DNA of 15,254 bases from Akkermansiaceae bacterium (lineage in GTDB: Bacteria > Verrucomicrobiota > Verrucomicrobiia > Verrucomicrobiales > Akkermansiaceae), in assembly GCA_011524615.1 (NCBI GenBank), contig WTJZ01000280.1, forward strand, positions 1-15,254, read 5' to 3'. The first letter of the stretch is position 1. Each line of letters begins with the position of its first letter. The translations under genes and the position numbers were made by a program. The notes below the pieces were generated by a model. The model saw only the letters and a program-made list of their open reading frames with translations. It searched no databases and was not told the origin of the DNA. This document shows positions 1-8,153 of the stretch, piece after piece.

Positions 1-1
1 G

Positions 2-322
2 TTTACTGATCAAGTAATGCTCCTCTCTGAGCCGTTACAAGAACCCACTGGAGTCATTAATGGGAGATACACGGAGGAAGACTATAGAGACCTTCTGACG
101 GTTGATCATCTAGAGGCTTCAGGTAATTGGGTTTTCTACACGGGCTTAAGTGCTTCGAGCTCTCCGGGAATGAGCCCTGTAGTGATTAGTCCGATACTGG
201 GAGAGTACCGTATTGTCGCCTATCTTAATGGTGCAGTGTCTCCTCTCCCTGTGGCTGAAGCCCAGGCTCTCATTGAATCACATACAGGTGAGAAGGTAGA
301 GGTCCCCTTTATCAGGCCATAG
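2..322 (+). CDS. 3' end of an unrecognised protein gene (partial)
   Basis: The reading frame is open from base 2 to a TAG at 320-322 with no upstream stop, so this is most likely the last 106 or so residues of a longer protein whose start lies before the window; the ATG at 17 is probably internal. I do not recognise a family. The piece has no membrane segment and no cysteine. Its end, with VAYLNGAVSPLP followed by EAQALI, loosely resembles the closing strand (V-x-x-x-DG-x-V followed by a short helix) of prepilin-like proteins common in Verrucomicrobia and Planctomycetes, but the DG-H signature itself is missing, so this is only a hint. It runs towards ispD and is the only coding sequence besides the helicase on this strand. 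Confidence 0.6.
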   Translation, partial: FTDQVMLLSEPLQEPTGVINGRYTEEDYRDLLTVDHLEASGNWVFYTGLSASSSPGMSPVVISPILGEYRIVAYLNGAVSPLPVAEAQALIESHTGEKVEVPFIRP

Positions 323-411
323 TCAACTGGTGAGCACTCATTTCAGTTACCTTGGCTGTCATTAGTGTGATGATGGATGCCTCTCTGGGGGGCCGTAGGG
401 GATGAGAGGGG

Positions 412-1062
412 CTAGAGGAACTTTGCTGCTAGCTCTAGATCGGTTGGGTAAGTGATCTTAGGGTTATAGCATGGGGAGGGGACTAGGGTGGTGGCTTGGC
501 CGATGAGCTGTAGAGCGGAGACCTCGTCGGTAACCAGTTGGTCTAGGCGGGCGACTTCGGTATAGGCTTCTTTGACTCGGTCAGTCGCAAAGGTCTGCGG
601 GGTCTCCATGAACCAGAGGTTCTCACGGGAGACAGATTCGGTGACGTGGAGGTGCTCGTTTGCGCGTTTGATCGTCTCGGTGGCAGGGCGTGCGAGTGTG
701 GCGGCTCCCGTCTCGAGCGCCTGATGGTAACAGGCTAAGATAGCCTCTGAAGTCACAAGTGGACGTGCGCCGTCATGAATCGCGACACAGCGTGAATCAG
801 GGGAGAGTCGGTCTAGACCTGCCTGAACCGAGTGATGTCTCTCAGCGCCGCCATCGACTCTGATGAGACGAGAATCAGAAGGGAGTCCGAGCTGTGCATA
901 GCGCTCGGCAGGGCATACGAGGACGATCTCCGATACCTCAGGGGTATCTAGGAATCGCTGAACGGTATGGGTGAGAACGGGTTGGCCTGCGAGCGGGGCG
1001 AGGAGCTTGTCAAAGCCCATACGGCGGCTCGAGCCTGCGGCGACGATGATGACGGAGAGCAT
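412..1062 (-). CDS. ispD: 2-C-methyl-D-erythritol 4-phosphate cytidylyltransferase
   Basis: Joins CTP and methylerythritol phosphate to give CDP-methylerythritol, the third step of the non-mevalonate isoprenoid pathway in the cytosol. The 216 residues match the family's usual 220-240. Visible motifs are the nucleotide-binding loop VAAGSSRRMGFDK (residues 7-19, with the arginine and lysine that hold the CTP phosphates), GGAERHHSVQAGL (71-83), HDGARP (96-101), the TIKR and LWFMETPQTF segment (131-158), TDEVSAL (178-184) and the C-terminal KITYPTDL (202-209), whose lysine matches the second catalytic lysine of the E. coli enzyme. It follows lpxA with a gap of 6 bases, so it is probably the second gene of a two-gene unit. 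No ispF is fused or adjacent. The start is the first ATG of the family alignment; no Shine-Dalgarno site precedes it. Confidence 0.95.
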   Translation of the reverse strand: MLSVIIVAAGSSRRMGFDKLLAPLAGQPVLTHTVQRFLDTPEVSEIVLVCPAERYAQLGLPSDSRLIRVDGGAERHHSVQAGLDRLSPDSRCVAIHDGARPLVTSEAILACYHQALETGAATLARPATETIKRANEHLHVTESVSRENLWFMETPQTFATDRVKEAYTEVARLDQLVTDEVSALQLIGQATTLVPSPCYNPKITYPTDLELAAKFL

Positions 1063-1068
1063 AATGGA

Positions 1069-1839
1069 TTACATGACGCCCTTACGAGAAGGCGATTTGA
1101 CAGCATTGAGGAGGAGGAGTGCGGCTTCGGACAGGTCTTGAGACTCAGCCTCGGCGATGGCTTCACTACGGTTGAGACCTGACTTGAACAGGAGAGAGTA
1201 GAGAGACTTGATCTCCTTGCGTTGGGCAGGGTCAAAGCCTGCGCGCTTGAGCCCAACATTATTCAGTCCGACGAGCTGGTTGATCGCATAGGACATGCAA
1301 TACGGAGGGAGGTCTTGTGAGATCGAGCTGTTGCCTTGGCACATGGCGTAGTCGCCAATATTGATGAATTGGTGTACGCCAGCACCACCTCCGAGGAAGA
1401 CACGGTCTCCCACGGTGACATGCCCACCGAGCATCACATTGTTAGCGAGGATGGTATAATCTCCCACAGCAGTATCGTGTGCGAGGTGAGAGCCTGCCAT
1501 GAGCATCGAGTGGCTCCCAAGGCGGGTCACTCCTCCATCTGCAGCGCCACGATGAATGGTTACATTCTCTCGGATTGTGTTATGATCTCCGATGATTACC
1601 TGACTCTTAATGTCTGTGGTGAAGGAAAGGTCTTGTGGGTAATCTCCAATCACCGCGTGCGAATGGATCGTGTTATTCTCTCCGATCGTGACTCGTCCCC
1701 AGAGGTGCACCCCTGCACGTAGAACGGTTTGAGCCCCTATCTCGATCTCGCCATCGAGCACACAAAATGGTCCAATCGTCACAGAAGGAGCTAGTTTAAC
1801 ATCGCTACCAATCTGTGCTGTAGGGTGTATCGTCGCCAT
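1069..1839 (-). CDS. lpxA: Acyl-ACP--UDP-N-acetylglucosamine O-acyltransferase
   Basis: Catalyses the first step of lipid A synthesis, moving a 3-hydroxyacyl chain from acyl carrier protein to UDP-GlcNAc; a cytosolic trimer. The protein is a run of hexapeptide repeats (left-handed beta helix, about residues 4-175 of 256) followed by a helical C-terminal part. The catalytic histidine is in SHLAHDTAVG (His121) and the region TIRENVTIHRG (88-98) is typical. Gly169 in HQFINIGDYAMCQG lines up with E. coli Gly173, the chain-length ruler, which suggests a long chain of about C14. I chose the ATG at 1839 because the protein then begins MATIHPTAQIG, close to the family start; an ATG at 1890 would add 17 residues unlike the family. 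The usual neighbours lpxC, fabZ, lpxD and lpxB are not in the window. Confidence 0.95.
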   Translation of the reverse strand: MATIHPTAQIGSDVKLAPSVTIGPFCVLDGEIEIGAQTVLRAGVHLWGRVTIGENNTIHSHAVIGDYPQDLSFTTDIKSQVIIGDHNTIRENVTIHRGAADGGVTRLGSHSMLMAGSHLAHDTAVGDYTILANNVMLGGHVTVGDRVFLGGGAGVHQFINIGDYAMCQGNSSISQDLPPYCMSYAINQLVGLNNVGLKRAGFDPAQRKEIKSLYSLLFKSGLNRSEAIAEAESQDLSEAALLLLNAVKSPSRKGVM

Positions 1840-1956
1840 AGCCTGTATGGAAGAGACTCCAGAGATAAGATGCAAGAAAGAAACACGCATCCTGTAGAGG
1901 GGGAAGCGAACATGAACAGACCTGGCTTCCTAAAATGCGGAGCAAGGTGAAGTCGT

Positions 1957-1993
1957 AAAAGCAAAACGGAGGAGCGTAGATGCTCCTCCGTTT
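1957..1993 (-). terminator. Intrinsic terminator after rng
   Basis: A perfect 12-base inverted repeat (AAACGGAGGAGC, 1964-1975, and its complement at 1982-1993) encloses a 6-base loop. On the minus strand the stem is followed by TGCTTTTACG, giving a U-rich tail. It starts 6 bases past the rng stop codon at 2000, so it should end the mre-rng transcript and leave lpxA-ispD as a separate unit. On the plus strand the tail (GTT) is too weak for efficient termination. Confidence 0.85.
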
Positions 1994-1999
1994 GTTACA

Positions 2000-3589
2000 C
2001 TAGCTCTCGGCGAGCACTTTTTCTGTGCGAGCGTCGAGGATGGTGAACTTCTCGCGATTCGCATTTGGGTCTCCTCGGAAGATGAGGCGGCCATTGTGGG
2101 AACGCTCTAGCTCCATGAGGAGTTGGGAATCCTCCTGCTTGAAACGGTTGAGGACATCCTTGTTCGTTACCACGATGAGGTCTCCGACTTCATCACGTTG
2201 ACGAGCAATGATGGTGCTGATCTGGCGCTGAATATCGATAGACATCGACATGGCGGTCTTCACACGACCACGGCCTTGACAGTACTCACATGGCTCATAG
2301 AGCACCTCGCGCAGAGATTCGTTGAGGCGTTGGCGTGTCATTTCCATGAGTCCGATAGAAGAGATTTGGAGCACTTGCGTCTTCGCCTTATCCTTCTTCA
2401 ACTCCTCCTTCATAGCACGGTAGACTGCGTTCTGATCCTTACGGTGACGCATGTCGATGAAGTCGACTACGACGAGTCCACCGATGTTTCTGAGACGGAG
2501 TTGACGTGCTACTTCACGAGCGGCCTCGATATTCGTCTCGACAATCATCTTCTCGACGTCCTTAGAACCACGGTTACGGCCAGTGTTTACATCGACTGCG
2601 ATGAGAGCCTCAGTCTCGTCGATGACAAGGTAACCACCACATGGCAGCCAAACCTGACGTCGAAAGGCCTCATCAATTTGCTTCTGCACACCAACCTTCT
2701 CGAAGACATCACGCTTAGATGGGAAAAAGTGGATACGTTGCTTAGAACGCTTAGAAACTTTTCCTGCGATATCCTTGATGTAATCGGTGGTCTCTTGGTC
2801 ATCACAGATGATCTTGTCGATCTCATCTGTGAGCAGGTCACGAGCAGTCTTTTCTACGAGGCTAGGCTCTTGATAGACTTGCACAGGGGCCTTGTTCTCA
2901 TCGCGGATGGCGATGACGTCATCCCAGTGCTCCAGTAACATAGCGAGGTCACGCACGAAGTGGCGCTTACGACGGCCTTGGGCTACGGTTCTCATGATGA
3001 TGCCCATGCCCTCTGGGACATTGAGTTCAGTCATGATCTTTCTGAGGCGTGCACGCTCTTTCGGATCCTCGATCTTACGTGAGATACCAAACTGGTCTAC
3101 ATGAGGAGTCAGTACGAGGTAGCGCCCTGGAAGGGAGATGTTGGTCGTTACTCGAGGACCCTTGTTACCAATGGCTCCCTTTGACACCTGGATCATGATG
3201 TCAGACCCTACAGGGTAGAGGCTTGGGATATCCTTAGCGGTGATCTTCTTCTTGTTCTTCTTAGGGCGGTCGTTACGTTTGACCTCCTCCATGTGATTGT
3301 TGTTGAGGGCTTCTGGAATAGCATCCCAGAAGTGGAGGAAGGCATTCTTCTCCATTCCAATGTCTACAAACATGGCTTTCAGTCCAGGTTCAATATTGTT
3401 GACGCGTCCTTTGAAGATGCTGCCTACAATATTCTCCTCGCCTTCACGCTCGATGTTGTACTCTACGAGGTTTCCCTCTTCGATGAGTGCGACTCGTCGT
3501 TCAAGCTTCTCTGCGTTTACCACGATTGTGTTACCCTCCATTGGATTTACAGGGCCGAGTCCCAGGACTCGTTTTATCGTCTTGATCAT
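2000..3589 (-). CDS. rng: Ribonuclease G (Rne/Rng family endoribonuclease)
   Basis: Single-strand-specific endoribonuclease that matures rRNA 5' ends and degrades mRNA. The 529 residues hold an S1-type RNA-binding domain (about 38-160), the 5'-sensor and RNase H-like region, and the DNase I-like catalytic core. The two metal-binding aspartates are Asp333 in AVDVNTG and Asp376 in VVVDFIDM, 43 residues apart as in E. coli RNase E (303 and 346). The zinc-link cysteines are Cys434 and Cys437 in PCEYCQGRG. There is no RNase E-type scaffold tail, so rng fits better than rne. A lysine-rich stretch (residues 104-119) lengthens the S1 domain loop relative to E. coli RNase G. It starts 11 bases after mrdA. 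An internal ATG at 3541 (residue 17) gives a start nearer to the E. coli one and is a fair alternative. Confidence 0.95.
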   Translation of the reverse strand: MIKTIKRVLGLGPVNPMEGNTIVVNAEKLERRVALIEEGNLVEYNIEREGEENIVGSIFKGRVNNIEPGLKAMFVDIGMEKNAFLHFWDAIPEALNNNHMEEVKRNDRPKKNKKKITAKDIPSLYPVGSDIMIQVSKGAIGNKGPRVTTNISLPGRYLVLTPHVDQFGISRKIEDPKERARLRKIMTELNVPEGMGIIMRTVAQGRRKRHFVRDLAMLLEHWDDVIAIRDENKAPVQVYQEPSLVEKTARDLLTDEIDKIICDDQETTDYIKDIAGKVSKRSKQRIHFFPSKRDVFEKVGVQKQIDEAFRRQVWLPCGGYLVIDETEALIAVDVNTGRNRGSKDVEKMIVETNIEAAREVARQLRLRNIGGLVVVDFIDMRHRKDQNAVYRAMKEELKKDKAKTQVLQISSIGLMEMTRQRLNESLREVLYEPCEYCQGRGRVKTAMSMSIDIQRQISTIIARQRDEVGDLIVVTNKDVLNRFKQEDSQLLMELERSHNGRLIFRGDPNANREKFTILDARTEKVLAES

Positions 3590-3600
3590 AATTAATTATC

Positions 3601-5598
3601 TTATTCGTTTAAAGTGGGTTCTTCGAAGAGGGGCTCCAGAATGAGTTCTTCGATTTCATTGATATTACCTGCGTAGTTCTCCAGAGGTTCGGGCTCTGGA
3701 ATCTCTTCCGCAAAAAGTGCTCTAAAGGTTTCTCTAACGATTGGTCCTGCGACTTTACCTCCAGATCGTCCCCCAATTACCACAGCACAAACTGCGTATT
3801 TAGGTGAGTCATATGGAGCAAATGCCGTGGTCCAGGCATTGTTAGATTTTTTACCAAATTCATAGGTTTGAGCGGTGCCAGTCTTGCCTGCTACCTCGAT
3901 GGTGTCGCTGAACTTAGCACGGCCTGCGGTGCCTCCTTGTTCGTTGGCGGCGCGCCACATTCCTTTTTTGATCGTTTGGATCGATCCATAGCTGACCCCT
4001 TCATTCTTGAGGTCCAGCTTGATCTGCGGGATGTCTTCCACGACTTCCCCATTTGTCGGGTGTGTCACGGACTTAATGATGCGTGGACGCATGTAGATTC
4101 CATTATTGGCAATAGCGGCAGTGGCACACGCCATTTGCAGGGTCGAGCAACTACTCTGTGCTTGTCCGATAGAGAGTTGAGCGAGAGTTGCAGGCGTAAA
4201 GGCCTCGCCAGGATTCGTATAACGCTTCCAGTTCAGACTTCCAGGAACCAGTCCCGATTCCTCACCGGTTACAGAAATACCTGTCTTCTTACCAAACCCG
4301 AGCAGGCCAAACATGTCGACGACTTGCTTACCACCGAGATTGTTGGCCAAGCTCATGAAGTACGGGTTACAGGAGCGTTGGATTGCTGAGGTCATATTCA
4401 GAGTGCCATGTCCTACCGTCTTCCAGCAGTGAATCTTATGTCCGTCTCGGCCGTATTGGTTATACCCGACACAGTTGTTCTGGAACCCGAGGGCATTTGC
4501 CTGAGCAGCAGCGAGTGCGACTGGGAGCTTGAAGACTGAGCCTGGTTGGTGTTGCTGGATCGCATTATTCAGGAACGGAGCAGCGCGATTATCCTTGTAG
4601 TAATTATACTTGTCCTGCGTGATGACAGGGATGTAATCATTAGGGTTCATGCTAGGCACCGTTGCCATCGCCACGATTTCACCTGTTTCTATATCGATTA
4701 CGGTCGCTCCACCACGCCCCACATTACGTAATAACTTTTCTAGGTAACATTGGATCCGGCTATCGAGAGTGAGTTGTACCTCTGCTCCTGTGATCGCAGG
4801 GGTGCTTAGGTCATTCAACACGCCACGATAGATTCCTTTTGGGCCGCGCTCGATAGTGGTTTTTCCTGGAGCTCCCTTGAGGTACTCGTTCATGGTGTAC
4901 TCAATACCTGAGTCGCCGTAGTGGTCCCCTTTATAGTGACTGTAGAGATTCTTTTCGTATTCTGGGATTTCTCCTTTCTTCCATGGCTTGGTATATCCTA
5001 GGAGGTGTCCTGCTAATGATTCATATGGGTAGATACGTTTAGGACGTACAGAGACCTCAGCACCTGGCAGGCTCTGAATATTCTCCGATAAGAGGCAGAA
5101 TTGATCAAAGTTGAGGTTAGATGAGTAGTTAAACCCGATCAAACCCTTGTGTGTAGAGTAATGGATTCGTAGAGCTCTATCACTGACCTTTTTGTCTAAC
5201 CCAAACTTTTCTAATTGGGGGAGAATGGTCGCTCTCGCAATGGCGGCGATGTCCGTCTCGCGCTTCACAGTGGCCATGCCTTCCTCTCTGCGTCCTACCC
5301 GTTCACTCTGAGGAGTGCTCTCCCAGTTTTGTTGGTAGATTCGCTTAACCTCCTCGAGATTGATATCGAGCTCGTAGTTGAGCTGGTTAGAGGCTAGAAT
5401 ACGTCCATCTCGGTCCACGATGTTTCCTCGTACCGCAGGAATACGAACGGTCTCTTGCTTCACGCCTGGAACATCTAATTTCCACTTATCCTGCTCTTCT
5501 ACCTGAATGCGGTTTAGTCTTAATATGAGGAAAATCGACCCAGCCCCCATGAGAACAAGGAGGATCAGGAGTCTAATCTTAAATACATCGATCTTCAT
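3601..5598 (-). CDS. mrdA: Penicillin-binding protein 2, elongation transpeptidase
   Basis: Class B PBP that cross-links peptidoglycan during lateral wall growth, working with RodA and MreBCD on the outer face of the inner membrane. The 665 residues have one N-terminal membrane anchor (about 9-29), a dimerisation/pedestal part opening with PAVRGNIVDRDGRILASN, and a transpeptidase domain with all three active-site motifs: SVFK (Ser354 nucleophile, Lys357), SCN (409-411) and KTGT (572-575). The C-terminal 30 or so residues form an acidic glutamate-rich tail with no recognised role. The ATG at 5598 is one base past the mreD stop; a longer reading from GTG at 5634 would overlap mreD and add 12 residues before the anchor, so I prefer the shorter start. 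The next gene is rng, not the usual rodA. Confidence 0.95.
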   Translation of the reverse strand: MKIDVFKIRLLILLVLMGAGSIFLILRLNRIQVEEQDKWKLDVPGVKQETVRIPAVRGNIVDRDGRILASNQLNYELDINLEEVKRIYQQNWESTPQSERVGRREEGMATVKRETDIAAIARATILPQLEKFGLDKKVSDRALRIHYSTHKGLIGFNYSSNLNFDQFCLLSENIQSLPGAEVSVRPKRIYPYESLAGHLLGYTKPWKKGEIPEYEKNLYSHYKGDHYGDSGIEYTMNEYLKGAPGKTTIERGPKGIYRGVLNDLSTPAITGAEVQLTLDSRIQCYLEKLLRNVGRGGATVIDIETGEIVAMATVPSMNPNDYIPVITQDKYNYYKDNRAAPFLNNAIQQHQPGSVFKLPVALAAAQANALGFQNNCVGYNQYGRDGHKIHCWKTVGHGTLNMTSAIQRSCNPYFMSLANNLGGKQVVDMFGLLGFGKKTGISVTGEESGLVPGSLNWKRYTNPGEAFTPATLAQLSIGQAQSSCSTLQMACATAAIANNGIYMRPRIIKSVTHPTNGEVVEDIPQIKLDLKNEGVSYGSIQTIKKGMWRAANEQGGTAGRAKFSDTIEVAGKTGTAQTYEFGKKSNNAWTTAFAPYDSPKYAVCAVVIGGRSGGKVAGPIVRETFRALFAEEIPEPEPLENYAGNINEIEELILEPLFEEPTLNE

Positions 5599-5599
5599 A

Positions 5600-6196
5600 C
5601 TAGAGCTTATTACTGAGGAGTGAGTCCAGACCACCTGCTATACTCTGGTCACCGTTTTGGAACGGCTTCCATAGGAGGTAGAGAATGAGATATACGAGAG
5701 GTGAGATCAGGCTAGTAAAGAAGGCCGTGTTGCCAATTTGCAGGAAGAACTTGCCATCCAGAGGGAGTGAACCTCGTACGTAGAGGATCAGAAAGTTATC
5801 AAGGAGAATGAACAGAAGGAGCGCGATGAACGTATTGATGTAATTCACCAACAGTCCTCTAAATGGGAGGAAGGCTTGGATAAACTTGATATAGAACCCG
5901 ACGATACCAAAGAGGAAGATACTGTATCCGAAGCGTAGGTTGTCAACGGGCTTGATCTCGTCATCAGGGATATTTAACTCAAACGCAGTTAAGATCTGTT
6001 CCGAGTCCCACATCAGGCCTGCGATCAATGCGAAGCAAAGAGTGGTGGTGTATCGCTGTACATGACAGATACAGAAGAAGAAGAGGGGGATCACCAAGAT
6101 GTGAGCCTTACAGAACGATGTGAGCTCTGGCGTCCATTGCTGGATTCCCGCAGAGAGGATCAAGAGAGCCAAGCAAACAAATATGTAGCGAATCAT
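5600..6196 (-). CDS. mreD: Rod shape-determining protein MreD
   Basis: Integral membrane partner of MreC and MreB in the elongasome. The 198 residues are very hydrophobic, with about six likely membrane spans (near 4-20, 32-46, 52-66, 91-108, 116-136 and 156-172) and a polar loop at 67-90. MreD proteins diverge strongly, so the call rests on size, membrane layout, the GLMWD segment at the end of the third span (like the conserved G-x-x-x-D of the family) and the position between mreC and mrdA. The start is 3 bases after the mreC stop and the end is one base before the mrdA start, so translation is probably coupled. No Shine-Dalgarno site is visible. Confidence 0.85.
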   Translation of the reverse strand: MIRYIFVCLALLILSAGIQQWTPELTSFCKAHILVIPLFFFCICHVQRYTTTLCFALIAGLMWDSEQILTAFELNIPDDEIKPVDNLRFGYSIFLFGIVGFYIKFIQAFLPFRGLLVNYINTFIALLLFILLDNFLILYVRGSLPLDGKFFLQIGNTAFFTSLISPLVYLILYLLWKPFQNGDQSIAGGLDSLLSNKL

Positions 6197-6199
6197 TGA

Positions 6200-7003
6200 T
6201 TACTGATCATTGACGATCGCAAAGACGACTTCTGACTCGTCCAAGTTAAAGCTAGGCTTAACTAATGCCTCTGCGTAGAGCGCCCCGGTCTCGATAGACA
6301 CGATGGTTCCAATGAGAATGTTATCGGGAAACACTCCACCTTTGCCCGAGGTGTATACCTTGGTGCCTTGGGGGACGGAAATATCATTGGTCAAGTATTT
6401 CAGTCTGAGAAGTGATTCCTCGCCGTACTTACCACGCTGGCCTGAGATGATGCCATGCTCTGGTGTGCCATCTACCTTAGCGGAGATGAGGCAAGATTCG
6501 TCTGTCAGGAGTAGTACGGTAGAGAGGTCATTAAATACTCTATCTACCTTGCCTACTAGTCCTTGTTCAGAAATTACTGGGATCTGGGGCGCGAGTCGAT
6601 TGTCTCCGCCCTTATCAATAGTGATCGTCTCCCACCATGTGGCAGGGGAGCGACGGACGACTTTAGCAGAGGTGAGCATGAACTTGGAGCGAGTCTTGAT
6701 ATCAAGAGCACTTCTCAGTCGCGCGTTCTCTGCCTCGATCTGTTTATATCGAGCCTCAGTTGCTTGGAGAGGGCCAAATTCGGATTCGATCGCAACCAGA
6801 CGCTTCTCTAACTGTTGTGAAGTCTGCACCTCACTGAAGAAGAGTTTAGTCTTTTGATCGAAGGCTGAACCGGCCTTGATGAAAGGGGAGATGAGCTTGT
6901 AATACGTCACCTGAAAGCCTCTTACCGTACGTTCACTAGAACTCACTACCCATGTAGAAATGAGTAGGAACACAAGTGAGGCAATGAGGTGCAGAGGCTT
7001 CAT
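6200..7003 (-). CDS. mreC: Rod shape-determining protein MreC
   Basis: Bitopic inner-membrane protein that links MreB and MreD to the periplasmic PBP2 and activates it. The 267 residues fit the family: a short cytoplasmic end, one membrane span (4-20), a periplasmic coiled coil (about 58-100, LEKRLVAIESE through QIEAENARLRSAL), then the beta-rich MreC domain (108-265). Typical family segments are DKGGDNRLAPQIPVISEQGLVG, seen at 130-151, and TSGKGGVFPDNILIGTI (208-224). There is no long disordered tail. It begins 16 bases after mreB and ends 3 bases before mreD. Confidence 0.95.
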   Translation of the reverse strand: MKPLHLIASLVFLLISTWVVSSSERTVRGFQVTYYKLISPFIKAGSAFDQKTKLFFSEVQTSQQLEKRLVAIESEFGPLQATEARYKQIEAENARLRSALDIKTRSKFMLTSAKVVRRSPATWWETITIDKGGDNRLAPQIPVISEQGLVGKVDRVFNDLSTVLLLTDESCLISAKVDGTPEHGIISGQRGKYGEESLLRLKYLTNDISVPQGTKVYTSGKGGVFPDNILIGTIVSIETGALYAEALVKPSFNLDESEVVFAIVNDQ

Positions 7004-7019
7004 GCAGAGTCGCTCAATG

Positions 7020-8069
7020 TTATCTCAATCCAGTAGCGGTTGAGGCTACTTTCTTGAGGAAGGAAAGCTCTGAAAGTGATTTGCCGGTACCTTCTGCAAC
7101 AGCACTGAGTGGATCCTCGGCGATGTGAACAGGGAGCCCGGTCTCGTTCTTGAGTAGTCTATCGAGCCCGCGGAGGAGGGCACCACCACCTGCGAGGATA
7201 ATTCCTCGGTCGACGAGGTCAGCAGCAAGTTCTGGCGGGCAGCGCTCTAGGGTCGTCTTAACAGCGTCTACGATTACTGTTAACGGAGTGGCGAGAGCCT
7301 CGCGAATCTCTTCTGATGATATGATGACGGTCTTAGGTAAGCCAGATACGAGGTCACGACCTTTTACTTCCATTTCGCTCACTTTACCAATGTCATAGGC
7401 TGATCCGAGACGAATCTTGATCTCTTCCGCTGTGCGCTCACCAATCATGAGGTTATAGTTCTTGCGAAGGCCTTGTACGATAGCTTCGTCAAGTTCATCA
7501 CCTGCGACACGAACACTCTGAGCGAATACGATACCAGAGAGTGAGATGAGAGCTACCTCTGTCGTACCACCACCGATATCTACGATCATGTTACCAGAAG
7601 CGTCCTGGATAGGAAGGCCAACACCTACAGCCGCTGCCATTGGTTCCTCGATGAGGTAGACCTCACGAGCTCCCGCTTGCTTAGCGGCCTCGTCTACTGC
7701 ACGTCGTTCTACTTCAGTGATGCCTGATGGGATAGCGATCACCACTCTTGGGTTAGAACGTTTGGAGTTAGTGACTTTTTTGATGAAATACTTGAGCATC
7801 TCTTCCGTGATCTCGAAGTCTGCGATTACTCCGTCACGCATAGGGCGGATAGCAACAATATTGCCAGGTGTACGACCAAGCATGCGCTTAGCATCATCAC
7901 CGACCGCGAGCACCTCATTTGTGCCAGCCTTAACCGCTACTACGGATGGTTCACGTAGTACGATTCCGTGGTCTTTGATGTATACTAGAGTATTCGCAGT
8001 ACCTAGGTCGATACCAATGTCATGAGAGTAGAGGCCAAAGAATTTGGCTAGATCTGTTAAGAACTGCAT
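7020..8069 (-). CDS. mreB: Rod shape-determining protein MreB (bacterial actin)
   Basis: Actin-like ATPase forming membrane-bound filaments that orient lateral wall synthesis. The 349 residues match the family length. Residues 1-14 (FLTDLAKFFGLYS) look like the amphipathic membrane-binding helix. The ATP-binding motifs are present: phosphate 1 IDLGTANT (20-27), phosphate 2 VDIGGGTTE (163-171) and the adenosine motif LAGGGALLRG (292-301). Conservation is strong throughout, including REPSVVAV and PMRDGVIADF. It is the first gene of the tight mreB-mreC-mreD-mrdA-rng run. A candidate promoter lies between it and parA. The bases just before the ATG read CCCCTCTTAAA, the opposite of a Shine-Dalgarno site. 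Confidence 0.98.
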   Translation of the reverse strand: MQFLTDLAKFFGLYSHDIGIDLGTANTLVYIKDHGIVLREPSVVAVKAGTNEVLAVGDDAKRMLGRTPGNIVAIRPMRDGVIADFEITEEMLKYFIKKVTNSKRSNPRVVIAIPSGITEVERRAVDEAAKQAGAREVYLIEEPMAAAVGVGLPIQDASGNMIVDIGGGTTEVALISLSGIVFAQSVRVAGDELDEAIVQGLRKNYNLMIGERTAEEIKIRLGSAYDIGKVSEMEVKGRDLVSGLPKTVIISSEEIREALATPLTVIVDAVKTTLERCPPELAADLVDRGIILAGGGALLRGLDRLLKNETGLPVHIAEDPLSAVAEGTGKSLSELSFLKKVASTATGLR

Positions 8070-8109
8070 TTTAAGAGGGGAAATTGTTTAGTTTTCTTAA
8101 GTAGAACGT

Positions 8110-8137
8110 ATAATCTAACTACCCCCCACATGGTCAA
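8110..8137 (-). promoter_or_regulatory. Candidate sigma-70-type promoter of mreB
   Basis: On the minus strand TTGACC (8132-8137, five of six consensus bases) is followed after 16 bases by GATTAT (8110-8115, four of six). Transcription would begin near 8103, leaving a leader of about 34 bases before the mreB ATG at 8069. The alternative -10 TATACG (8106-8111) has a less usual 20-base spacing. A six-G run sits in the spacer. Based on sequence match only. Confidence 0.35.
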
Positions 8138-8153
8138 GACAATTAGTGTCTTG
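8135..8153. repeat. Inverted repeat centred on the parA stop codon
   Basis: CAAGACA (8135-8141) and its exact complement TGTCTTG (8147-8153) flank a 5-base centre that contains the parA stop codon (8143-8145). No U-rich tail follows on the minus strand, so it is not an ordinary terminator. The left arm overlaps three bases of the candidate mreB -35 box, so it could be an operator or a weak attenuating hairpin between parA and mreB. Confidence 0.4.

Noticed and set aside
323..411. Possible terminator between the left-edge gene and ispD (GCCTCTC ... GAGAGGGGC near 379-412)
   Set aside because: The arms pair only with a two-base bulge and there is no U-rich tail, so it is not supported.
948..1259. 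A 103-codon minus-strand frame across the lpxA-ispD junction
   Set aside because: It is an out-of-frame overlap of two well-supported genes and is low-complexity serine-rich.
1891..1963. Promoter for lpxA-ispD
   Set aside because: One is expected after the rng terminator, but no pair of -35 and -10 boxes with acceptable spacing stood out.
2123..2938. A 271-codon open frame on the plus strand inside rng
   Set aside because: It is antisense to a strongly conserved RNase G, has no family likeness and is explained by the codon use of the opposite gene.
3868..4389. A 173-codon plus-strand frame inside mrdA
   Set aside because: It overlaps the transpeptidase domain of PBP2 and its translation looks like a shadow, with no motif or start signal.
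6303..6857. A 184-codon plus-strand frame inside mreC
   Set aside because: Antisense shadow; Ser/Arg-rich with no domain, while the opposite strand gives a full MreC.
8071..8099. TTAAGA ... TCTTAA inverted repeat before mreB
   Set aside because: Six-base arms 17 bases apart in AT-rich DNA are expected by chance.
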